NCBI GenBank assembly: GCA_009835005.1
Contig: WTFG01000009.1
Location: forward strand, 1 to 64,000
DNA length: 64,000 nt
Source of the DNA: Flavobacteriaceae bacterium Ap0902
GTDB lineage: Bacteria; Bacteroidota; Bacteroidia; Flavobacteriales; Weeksellaceae
Direction: 5' to 3'
Shown here: positions 17,623 to 25,163 of the stretch, piece by piece
How the letters are laid out: every line of letters starts with the position of its first letter
Position numbering within the stretch: the stretch's first letter is position 1
Program-made: the position numbers and the translations under genes
Notes under the pieces: model-generated
What the model was told of the DNA's origin: nothing
The model's database searches: none
Seen by the model: only the letters and a program-made list of their open reading frames with translations

Positions 17623-18564
17623 ATGAATTTACTATTTACAAATGCTGGTAGAAGAACTTACTTAATAGAATATGCCCTAGAATTAAAAAATAGAGGATAT
17701 GACTTAAATATTTTTGTTTGTGATACCTCATACGATACTGCTGCAATGAATGTTGATAGTTCCATAAAGAGATTTATTACCCCTATGGTATCTACAAATG
17801 AAGAAGAATACTTAAATATTCTTTTAGAAGAGTCTTTAAAAAACAGTATAGACATAATTATTCCATTGATGGATTTTGAGTTACCTATTTTATCTAAAAA
17901 CATAACTAAATTTGAGAATCATCAAATTAAAGTCTGGGTATCTAATCATGATACAATTATGAATTGTTTGAACAAAGAACTTAATTATTATTTTTGTTTA
18001 GATAATAATATAAATGTTCCTAAAAGTTATTTTAACAATGATATAACTCCTCCATTAATTAAAAAGAAAATATTTGGAAGTGGTAGTGTTGGGCTTGAAA
18101 TAATAAAAGGCAAATCTCAAAACTACTCTTTTATTCAAGGAGAAGATATGTTACAAGAATTAATTGTAGGTACAGAATATGGAATGGACATCTTCAATGA
18201 TTATAACGGAAACTACATTCATTCTTGTGCAAGAAAAAAAATATTAATGCGTGCAGGTGAAACAGATAAAGCAAGTTCCTTTATAGATCCCACTTTAGAA
18301 AATCTTGCGAAAGAAATATCTTCTGTATTTAAGCATAGAGGAAATATGGATATTGATTTTATAAGAGATCCAGATGGAAACATTTACTTCATTGACTTTA
18401 ACCCTAGATTCGGAGGAGGATATCCTTTCACCCATTTATCTGGGGCTAATTACTTAAAATTCATAATCGATTCTCATCAAAATGGAGAAGCCAAACTCCC
18501 TAAATTTAAAAAATCAATAACAGGGATGAAAGGATTAAAACTATATTACCATGGAAACAAATAA
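17623..18564 (+). CDS. ATP-grasp ligase (carbamoyl-phosphate-synthase-like/PylC-like)
   Basis: A 313-residue ATP-grasp protein. The N-terminal pre-ATP-grasp domain begins MNLLFTNAGRRTYL. The lid and metal site are visible in GSGSVGLEI, FIQGEDMLQELIVGTEYGMDI and FIDFNPRFGGGYPFTH (Asp/Asn/Arg). Such enzymes form an acyl-phosphate and couple it to an amine. It is not closely similar to the ATP-grasp half of the fusion protein at 3024. Its 3' end overlaps legI by 14 bases, placing it firmly inside the nonulosonate operon. Substrates are unknown. Confidence 0.8.
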   Translation: MNLLFTNAGRRTYLIEYALELKNRGYDLNIFVCDTSYDTAAMNVDSSIKRFITPMVSTNEEEYLNILLEESLKNSIDIIIPLMDFELPILSKNITKFENHQIKVWVSNHDTIMNCLNKELNYYFCLDNNINVPKSYFNNDITPPLIKKKIFGSGSVGLEIIKGKSQNYSFIQGEDMLQELIVGTEYGMDIFNDYNGNYIHSCARKKILMRAGETDKASSFIDPTLENLAKEISSVFKHRGNMDIDFIRDPDGNIYFIDFNPRFGGGYPFTHLSGANYLKFIIDSHQNGEAKLPKFKKSITGMKGLKLYYHGNK

Positions 18565-19576
18565 AAATCATACATACATAATTGCAGAAATAGGACCAAA
18601 TCATAATGGTGAAATTCAAAGGGCCTTAGATATGATTGAGCAACTGGCAAGGGTTGGCGTGGATGCAGTTAAGTTTCAGATTACAGTACCAGAGAATGCA
18701 TATTCACTAGATGCCTTTAAGGCAGACTATCAGAAAAAAGAATCCAATTCTGGCGAATCCGCCGTTAACATGTCAAAAAGTTATAAACTTTCTTTTGAAG
18801 ACCATTTTACCTTGTACCAACACTGCCTAGAAAACAAAGTAGATTATCTATGCTCTGCCTTTGAAATGGAAAGCCTGAAATTTATAAATGAAAATTTTAA
18901 TTTACCTTTCTATAAAATACCTTCAGGAGAAATTTTCTCTGTAGACTTAATTGAATACATGGCAAAATATGATAAACCTTTCATACTGTCAACAGGAATG
19001 GCTAGTTATGATGAAATTGAAAAATCAATTGAATTAATCAACTCAAATTTCAAGAAAGACATCACAATATTACATTGTATTAGTAATTATCCAGCCCCTT
19101 ATGAGGATGTGAATTTAAATGTAATGCTTGAACTTAAAAAGCGTTTCGATTACCCTATCGGTTTTTCAGATCATACTATCGGTAATGATGCTTCCATTGC
19201 AGCTGTGGCATTAGGTGCTAGTATAATTGAGAAACATGTAACACAAGATAAATCTCTACCAGGACCAGACCACAAAGCATCTATTACAATAGAAGAATTT
19301 GGAGAACTTGTTAAATCCATTAGAAATGTTGAAAAAATGCTAGGTAGTACAGAAAAAAAACTCTCAGAAGAAGAATTAAAAATTAAAAAAGCTGTAAGAA
19401 AAAGTTTTGTTGCAACTAAGGACTTGCCTTCTGGCCATGTGTTAGAAAAAGAAGATATAACTTTTAAAAGACCAGGGATAGGTATTTCACCGCTAGAAAG
19501 AAATAATTACATAGGCAAAATATTAAAAAAAAGTGTGAAAGAAAATAGAGTGATAAAAAAAGAGGATTTTGAATAA
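18551..19576 (+). CDS. legI: N-acetylneuraminate/legionaminate synthase (NeuB family)
   Basis: A 341-residue NeuB-family enzyme that condenses PEP with a 6-carbon amino sugar to make a 9-carbon nonulosonic acid. The N-terminal TIM barrel shows EIGPNHNGE, ILSTGMASYDEIE, HCISNYPAPYEDVNL, GFSDHTIGND and IEKHVTQDK. The C-terminal SAF (antifreeze-like) domain spans about 285-341. With a NeuC-like epimerase next to it and no PseG homolog, a legionaminate-type product is favoured over pseudaminate. The ATG lies inside the end of the ATP-grasp gene. Confidence 0.92.
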   Translation: METNKNHTYIIAEIGPNHNGEIQRALDMIEQLARVGVDAVKFQITVPENAYSLDAFKADYQKKESNSGESAVNMSKSYKLSFEDHFTLYQHCLENKVDYLCSAFEMESLKFINENFNLPFYKIPSGEIFSVDLIEYMAKYDKPFILSTGMASYDEIEKSIELINSNFKKDITILHCISNYPAPYEDVNLNVMLELKKRFDYPIGFSDHTIGNDASIAAVALGASIIEKHVTQDKSLPGPDHKASITIEEFGELVKSIRNVEKMLGSTEKKLSEEELKIKKAVRKSFVATKDLPSGHVLEKEDITFKRPGIGISPLERNNYIGKILKKSVKENRVIKKEDFE

Positions 19577-20684
19577 AAAAATAAAAATAGCTTTTTTTAC
19601 TGGAGCCAGATCAGAGTATGGCATTTTAAGAAAACTATTATTTGAATTACAAGAAAATTCAAACTTTGAAATCTCTTTAATAGTTGGTGGTATGCATTTA
19701 TTGGCTAATTATGGAAATACAATTCAAGAAATACGAAAAGATGGTTTTAAAATAGATGCCGAATTAAATTTTTACAGTAATAATGCCGAACCAACATTTG
19801 ACAATTTCACCAAAGCTATTAATATGATTTCAGAGCATCTAACATTAGATAAATATGATGCATTATTTATTGTAGGGGATAGATTAGAGGCATATTCTGC
19901 AGCTTTAGCGGCACACCTCACTAATACTTCTATCATTCACTCAGGGGGTGGTACCCTTACAAAGGGGGCAAATGATAATATTTACAGATATAATATTTCA
20001 AATCTCGCTAATTATCATTTGACAACTTCAAGAGGAAACTATAATAGGTTAATGAAATTACCAATCTTAAAAAAAGAAAATATTTTTTTTACTGGCTCTG
20101 TAGCAATTGACTCAATTAAAAAGTTTCAAATTGAAAATACAAGAAACATTTCAGATTATTTTGAAAATTTAAAGCCAAATAATTTTGTGTTAATTACATA
20201 TCACTCTGCAACTAATTCTGAGGAAAACATCCCTTTAATGTTAAAGACTTCTGTAAATTTCCTACTAGATAATGGAGTAAAAGTATTAATTACATACCCA
20301 AATAATGATACGGGCTCTAAATCTATCATAAAAGAGATTGAATTATTAGAACAAAACCCAAATGTTATTACTTCAAAAAGTTTAGGTGCTTACAAATACT
20401 ATATTGCACTACAAGATTGTATGTTTGTATTAGGTAATAGCAGTAGTGGTATTATAGAAGCCCCTTACTTCAATAAAATGGTTATTAACGTAGGTTCAAG
20501 ACAAGAAGGTAGAGAGAAAGATAATCTCGTTTTAGATGTTCCAGCAGAGAGACAGAATGTTGAAGATGCAATAATAAAGTTAATCAATAATAAACAAAAT
20601 AATTCTTTGCCAGAAAATATTTATGGCAGTGGTGACTCCATTTCTAAAGTAATTAAGGTTTTATTAATGTTAAAGAACAAATAA
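19569..20684 (+). CDS. legG: Hydrolysing 2-epimerase, LegG/NeuC type
   Basis: 371 residues starting at a TTG that overlaps the legI stop by 8 bases. The next in-frame Met is at residue 42, too late. NeuC/LegG enzymes remove the nucleotide and invert C2 to give the free 2,4-diamino sugar used by LegI. Visible family features are FFTGARSEYGILRKLL, IVGGMHLL, FIVGDRLEAYSAALAAH, and LGNSSSGIIEAPYF near the C-terminus. The gene is AT-rich, like the four-gene cassette upstream. Confidence 0.9.
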   Translation: MNKKIKIAFFTGARSEYGILRKLLFELQENSNFEISLIVGGMHLLANYGNTIQEIRKDGFKIDAELNFYSNNAEPTFDNFTKAINMISEHLTLDKYDALFIVGDRLEAYSAALAAHLTNTSIIHSGGGTLTKGANDNIYRYNISNLANYHLTTSRGNYNRLMKLPILKKENIFFTGSVAIDSIKKFQIENTRNISDYFENLKPNNFVLITYHSATNSEENIPLMLKTSVNFLLDNGVKVLITYPNNDTGSKSIIKEIELLEQNPNVITSKSLGAYKYYIALQDCMFVLGNSSSGIIEAPYFNKMVINVGSRQEGREKDNLVLDVPAERQNVEDAIIKLINNKQNNSLPENIYGSGDSISKVIKVLLMLKNK

Positions 20685-20715
20685 ATTATTACTTAATCAA
20701 ATAAACGTAAAATTT

Positions 20716-21759
20716 ATGCTTGATAAACATATTATACAATCGAATAAAACAGTAAGAGACGCTTTAATAAAGTTAGATAAATTAGCGTCAAATGCCATCT
20801 TGTTTCTTGTAGATATAAATAATAGTTTAATTGGATCTCTAACAGATGGTGATTTAAGACGAGGATTTATTAAAGGGCTAGATTTTGATAGCAACCTATT
20901 AGAGTTCATCCAACCAAATCCAAAATACTTATTTGAAAATGAGTATGATCAGGATAAGTTAGCGTCTTTAAAGAAAAATAAATTTAAGATTATACCAATA
21001 CTTAATAGAGATTATCAGATTATTGATATCTTAAACTTCGATTACAAATCAACTATAATCCCTGCTGACGCAGTTATCATGGCTGGTGGAAAAGGGACTA
21101 GACTTAGACCTCTTACCAACGAAACCCCTAAGCCATTATTGAAAGTCGGAGACAAACCTATCATCGAATATAACATTGATAGATTAGCCAGAGTTGGTAT
21201 CAAAAATATTCATATTAGTATTAACTACCTTGGAGAACAGTTAGAAGATTATTTTGGAAATGGCTCGCATAAGAAATTAAACATATCCTACCTTAGAGAA
21301 GACAAGCCACTAGGTACGATAGGTTCTATTCATTTAGCTAATGAATTTACACATGATGACATATTGGTGATGAACAGTGACTTATTAACCAATATAGACT
21401 TTGCAGATTTCTATAATTCGTTTATTAATTCTGGGGCAGACATGGCTGTTGCTGCGACATCCTATAATGTAGATGTACCCTACGCTGTATTAGAAACTGA
21501 CGTAAATCAAAAGGTAAAATCATTAAAAGAAAAACCAAGATATACTTATTACTCTAATGCTGGTATCTATTTAATGAAAAAAGAATTATTGAACATGATA
21601 CCTAAAGATGAGTTCCATGATATAACAGATTTAATGGAGAATGTCCTAGCAATGGATAAAAAACTAATCACCTACCCTATCAATGGTTATTGGCTGGATA
21701 TTGGAAAACCAGAAGACTTTAAAAAAGCACAAGAAGATATTAAACACATAAAACTTTAA
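20716..21759 (+). CDS. ptmE: CBS-domain nucleotidyltransferase, PtmE-like (GlcN-1-phosphate guanylyltransferase type)
   Basis: 347 residues. Residues 1-115 form a CBS pair (SNAILFLVDINNSLIGSLTDGDLRRG). The rest is a sugar-phosphate nucleotidyltransferase with MAGGKGTRLRPLT, ETPKPLLKVGDKPI and DEFHDITDLM. This architecture is that of PtmE in Campylobacter jejuni, which makes GDP-glucosamine for the legionaminate pathway. It suggests the GDP-linked rather than UDP-linked route here. It lies 31 bases after legG, the largest gap in the operon, and 4 bases before legF. The other early-route enzymes (PtmF, PtmA, PgmL) are not in the window. Confidence 0.82.
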   Translation: MLDKHIIQSNKTVRDALIKLDKLASNAILFLVDINNSLIGSLTDGDLRRGFIKGLDFDSNLLEFIQPNPKYLFENEYDQDKLASLKKNKFKIIPILNRDYQIIDILNFDYKSTIIPADAVIMAGGKGTRLRPLTNETPKPLLKVGDKPIIEYNIDRLARVGIKNIHISINYLGEQLEDYFGNGSHKKLNISYLREDKPLGTIGSIHLANEFTHDDILVMNSDLLTNIDFADFYNSFINSGADMAVAATSYNVDVPYAVLETDVNQKVKSLKEKPRYTYYSNAGIYLMKKELLNMIPKDEFHDITDLMENVLAMDKKLITYPINGYWLDIGKPEDFKKAQEDIKHIKL

Positions 21760-21763
21760 ACGG

Positions 21764-22441
21764 ATGTTAGCAATTATTCCAGCAAGAGGTGGATCTAAAG
21801 GTCTTCCCAGAAAAAATATTAAATTATTGAATGGAAAGCCACTAATCGCATACACCATTGAGGCAGCCTTAGCAGCGAAATATATTAACAGAGTTATAGT
21901 TAATACAGATAATGGTGAAATTGGTGAAATTGCATTAAAATTTGGTGCTGAAGTTCCCTTTATGCGGTCAAAAGAATTAGCGAGTGATACTGCCAAATCT
22001 ATTGATGTATTGAAAGATGCGATTGAAAGATTAGAAAAGTCTAGTGATAAAACAATTGAAGAATTTGTAGTCTTACAGCCTACAAGTCCATTACGCGCAG
22101 CACAACATATAGATGGGGCGATAGAACTATTTCAAAAGAAAAAAGCCGACTCTGTAATAAGTTACTGTCAAGAAGAACATCCCATATTCTGGCATAAATA
22201 TTTAGATGAAGAAGGTAAATTTGAGGACATTTTCGGTAAAACCTTACTGCAAAATAGGCAAGAGATTAGACCTTCTTATTACGCAAATGGAGCTATATAT
22301 ATCTTTAATAAAAATTTAATTTATAAAAACACCTATTATACAGAAAATTCTTACGCATACATTATGGACAAGAAATCTTCTATAGACATTGACACTATTG
22401 ATGACTTTGAATATTGTGAGTATTTAATAACCAGAAAATAA
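21764..22441 (+). CDS. legF: CMP-legionaminate/N-acetylneuraminate cytidylyltransferase
   Basis: A 225-residue NeuA/LegF-type enzyme that activates the nonulosonic acid with CTP. The N-terminus IIPARGGSKGLPRKNIK binds the nucleotide. QPTSPLR and the C-terminal SIDIDTIDDFEYCE block are typical. It is the last gene of module 3, and its stop lies 2 bases from the stop of the convergent transferase gene. That transferase is a good candidate user of its CMP-sugar product. Confidence 0.93.
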   Translation: MLAIIPARGGSKGLPRKNIKLLNGKPLIAYTIEAALAAKYINRVIVNTDNGEIGEIALKFGAEVPFMRSKELASDTAKSIDVLKDAIERLEKSSDKTIEEFVVLQPTSPLRAAQHIDGAIELFQKKKADSVISYCQEEHPIFWHKYLDEEGKFEDIFGKTLLQNRQEIRPSYYANGAIYIFNKNLIYKNTYYTENSYAYIMDKKSSIDIDTIDDFEYCEYLITRK

Positions 22442-22443
22442 AT

Positions 22444-23568
22444 TTAAATAAACTGCTTCACAACTTCGAAGTTAGACATAGGATACTTAGATGATAGTAA
22501 ATAATCGGTTATAAAGTTTTCATAAACCTGGTTGCTAATACTATTGATAATATTCGTATTTCCCTTATATTGATCAATATTAATAGATGACATTTTGAAG
22601 TAGGCCGATTGAAAGAGAATACGATTATATATTCGCTGAAGAGTGTAATTGTTAGAGTCCAAAAATTCGTTCGTGTAAATATATAGAATAGGTTTCTTAA
22701 ATAAGCAGGCAAAACTCATAGTAGAAGAATAATGATTAATCACAAATTGACAATCTTTGACTAAACTTGCTGTTTTACTATATATAATTTTTCTTGACCC
22801 ATATTGTTCACTATAAGTAGATTTTGGATGAGCGGCAATTACTACCTCACAATTAAACGCCTCCTCTAGTTGATCAAAAAATTTGTTCATTTTATCATAA
22901 TATATTTCAGATGAAATGGTTTCCACCCCCGCTCTTAAAAAGTCTGGGTGTGAAGGTAATGCATTGTCAAGAAAAACTATATAATTTTGATCTATAAGTC
23001 TTGGGTTCCTTTTAATCTTTAAATAGGTAAAGACATCGTCAAAAGTTATTGACCTATCATCTGAAAATTTAGCTCCAGTTTGGAACTTGATAATTTTATC
23101 AAGAATACCCTCAGATGATAATCTTCTAAGAGCAAATTTGTTCCTTAAGTTAAAGATTAATTTTCTTGGGTTCTTTATTAAAGACAAATAATAATTTTGA
23201 CTATCATGATAAGCTCCAAAGTTAGATAAGGATTGATTCAAATCTATATTTACGATTTTAGAGGTTTTTCTATCGATTAGTTTAATTAAATTTTCTGTAT
23301 TTATATTGATAGGAAATTGAATAATTGAAACGAACCCACTTTTCTCTTGATCTAGCGCATCTAATAACTGACGCATATTTTGGAAGAATCGAAATTCGTC
23401 ATTTTCTCCCTTTTTAACTTCTGACTTTACATGCCCGAAATATGTCTTCAAATTACCTATATACCAATACTCAAAATCATACCCCGCATTTAAAAAGTCA
23501 TCTTTCATATTTTTATTCAAAGTTTTCTGAGAATATCTTTCAACTGTTATTACTATGACTTTTTTCAT
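22444..23568 (-). CDS. Putative CMP-sugar (nonulosonate) transferase, GT-B-like
   Basis: 374 residues with no membrane spans and no family I recognise with certainty. Two short motifs resemble those shared by bacterial sialyltransferases GT38/GT52/GT80: an HP motif (AAHPKST, His247-Pro248) and an SS motif (NHYSSTMSFA, Ser281-Ser282), followed by KKPILYIYTN. A segment FLDNALPSHPDF around 200 may stand for the acidic catalytic motif. It converges on legF and is coupled to flippase 3 (4-base overlap). Transfer of legionaminate to the glycan is therefore a reasonable inference, not a proven function. Confidence 0.6.
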   Translation of the reverse strand: MKKVIVITVERYSQKTLNKNMKDDFLNAGYDFEYWYIGNLKTYFGHVKSEVKKGENDEFRFFQNMRQLLDALDQEKSGFVSIIQFPININTENLIKLIDRKTSKIVNIDLNQSLSNFGAYHDSQNYYLSLIKNPRKLIFNLRNKFALRRLSSEGILDKIIKFQTGAKFSDDRSITFDDVFTYLKIKRNPRLIDQNYIVFLDNALPSHPDFLRAGVETISSEIYYDKMNKFFDQLEEAFNCEVVIAAHPKSTYSEQYGSRKIIYSKTASLVKDCQFVINHYSSTMSFACLFKKPILYIYTNEFLDSNNYTLQRIYNRILFQSAYFKMSSINIDQYKGNTNIINSISNQVYENFITDYLLSSKYPMSNFEVVKQFI

Positions 23569-24977
23569 TTAACTTGGCGTGTCTTTTTATAAATAAAATA
23601 GAAAACTGGCATTAACAGTATAAATGTAATTAGAAAAATTATAATACGAATATTTAAATCTAATTGACTCATGTAATAACCTAATAAACAAACTACAACA
23701 CTAGCTATCATCCAAAAGTGTTCATAATAAGGTAATGGAGAAAGTTCTTTAAAACTTTTGGGCCAAAAACGTGAATAAGATAATAACATAAATCCTACGA
23801 AAGTAGAAAAAGCTGCAGCTTCAATACCAAAGATTGGAATAAAAATTATATTTAGAAGAATATTGATAATCCCTGCGGCTAAAGAATAAATGGCGAAAAG
23901 TTTAGTCTTTTCGAAATAAAAGTATCTAATAGTCGATGCAATATACATTGGTTTAAAGATTACCGCCATCGCAATTACCACCATTAATGGATACATATTA
24001 TTCAGTTCATCATTACGTATTAAAAATTCCATGAATTCTTTAGCAATTAATGAAAACACAAGTCCAATAAGAAAAAAGGCTATTTGGGAAATAAAGATTA
24101 ATTGTCTTATTTGCCTTTCTTTCTTCTCTTTCAAAAGTTGATAAAAGAACGGTGTAATAGCCTTATTATAACCATTACCAATAGCGTCCACAGTAGACCC
24201 CAAATTATACGCAGCCGTATATACTCCTATTTGATTAGCGCTCACATTCATAAAATCCATCACTACCCTATCAGACTGATTTAAAAGCATTAGAGCGTTG
24301 GCATGAGGAACTAGCGGTAAGCTTACTGACAAACTCCTCTTAATTGTCGTTTTCTTGAAATTATATATGGGTGTAATTTTTTCTTTAATAATTATGGGAT
24401 ATATCCAAGATAATGCTGTTAAACATTTAACTATTGCCAGCGACCAAAACCAGCCCATATAACCCATTTGTAAGTATTTTATAAATATTAAGTTTAATAA
24501 GCCTGTCATCAAACCAAATACTACACTACGTACAACAATAGGAAATGGTTTCTTATTTAATTGATAAAATGACCTCGCTATTAAATCTATAGGTCCAAAT
24601 AGAACAAAAGGTATTACAGTTAATATGGCTATTAGAGAATAATCTGCCATAATTTCTGTAGGCAGAATAAAATATATTATGATAGCAATTATGATACTAA
24701 AGACAAAATTCCAGATATATAAAAAGCCATAGATTTGCCGCCACAACCATTTATATCTAAGTCGGCTATAAAAGAATGAATTATTAAAATTTACATGTAG
24801 TCCCAAATATTGCAAAACATTTAGAAAACCAAGATAGGACATCACAATTCCGAAAACTCCAAAATCAAATGCAGTCAGATGAGGTGTAGTAAGTGGTAAA
24901 ATAAAGATGCTCGCCAAATATGGAATATAAGGAGCTAAGCCATATATTAATGAATGGGAAAAAAGTTTTTTATACAT
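23565..24977 (-). CDS. Wzx-type oligosaccharide flippase 3
   Basis: A 470-residue membrane protein with about 12-14 hydrophobic segments and the PST-exporter opening (HSLIYGLAPYIPYLASIFILPL, FGVFGIVMSYLGF). It would export a lipid-linked repeat unit. It is upstream of the putative nonulosonate transferase in a two-gene minus-strand module between two plus-strand operons. It is clearly different in sequence from flippases 1 and 2, so it is probably not a local duplicate. Confidence 0.85.
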   Translation of the reverse strand: MYKKLFSHSLIYGLAPYIPYLASIFILPLTTPHLTAFDFGVFGIVMSYLGFLNVLQYLGLHVNFNNSFFYSRLRYKWLWRQIYGFLYIWNFVFSIIIAIIIYFILPTEIMADYSLIAILTVIPFVLFGPIDLIARSFYQLNKKPFPIVVRSVVFGLMTGLLNLIFIKYLQMGYMGWFWSLAIVKCLTALSWIYPIIIKEKITPIYNFKKTTIKRSLSVSLPLVPHANALMLLNQSDRVVMDFMNVSANQIGVYTAAYNLGSTVDAIGNGYNKAITPFFYQLLKEKKERQIRQLIFISQIAFFLIGLVFSLIAKEFMEFLIRNDELNNMYPLMVVIAMAVIFKPMYIASTIRYFYFEKTKLFAIYSLAAGIINILLNIIFIPIFGIEAAAFSTFVGFMLLSYSRFWPKSFKELSPLPYYEHFWMIASVVVCLLGYYMSQLDLNIRIIIFLITFILLMPVFYFIYKKTRQVK

Positions 24978-24994
24978 AAAAAGATAACTCCTAG

Positions 24995-25012
24995 ATAATC
25001 ATTTATGATTAT
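24995..25012. repeat. 18-bp perfect palindrome in the leader of the minus-strand module
   Basis: ATAATCAT and ATGATTAT are exact reverse complements separated by TT. The site lies 18 bases upstream of the flippase 3 start and downstream of its predicted promoter. It could be an operator or an mRNA hairpin affecting translation. It has no T-run, so it is not a terminator. Confidence 0.4.
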
Positions 25013-25089
25013 TCATTAAACAAATTAAATATTAATCTTAATTTATAATTTAAGCAATAGCCTAAATCTGACATATTAAATTATAGTCA

Positions 25090-25097
25090 CAAATGTA
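25090..25097 (-). promoter_or_regulatory. -7 promoter element (TACATTTG, minus strand) for flippase 3
   Basis: The plus strand reads CAAATGTA, which is TACATTTG on the minus strand, an exact TAnnTTTG match. It would give a leader of about 105 bases for the minus-strand module. It sits back to back with the plus-strand element at 25139. Confidence 0.5.
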
Positions 25098-25138
25098 TAA
25101 TTTTAGATTTAAATTTCAGCAGGTAAATATTTTATCTA

Positions 25139-25146
25139 TACATTTG
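25139..25146 (+). promoter_or_regulatory. -7 promoter element (TACATTTG) for module 5
   Basis: This exact TAnnTTTG match lies 17 bases before the ATG of the second vioA. With the minus-strand element at 25090-25097 it forms a divergent promoter pair with 41 bases between the boxes. Confidence 0.6.
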
Positions 25147-25163
25147 CAAATATTCGAAACCAT

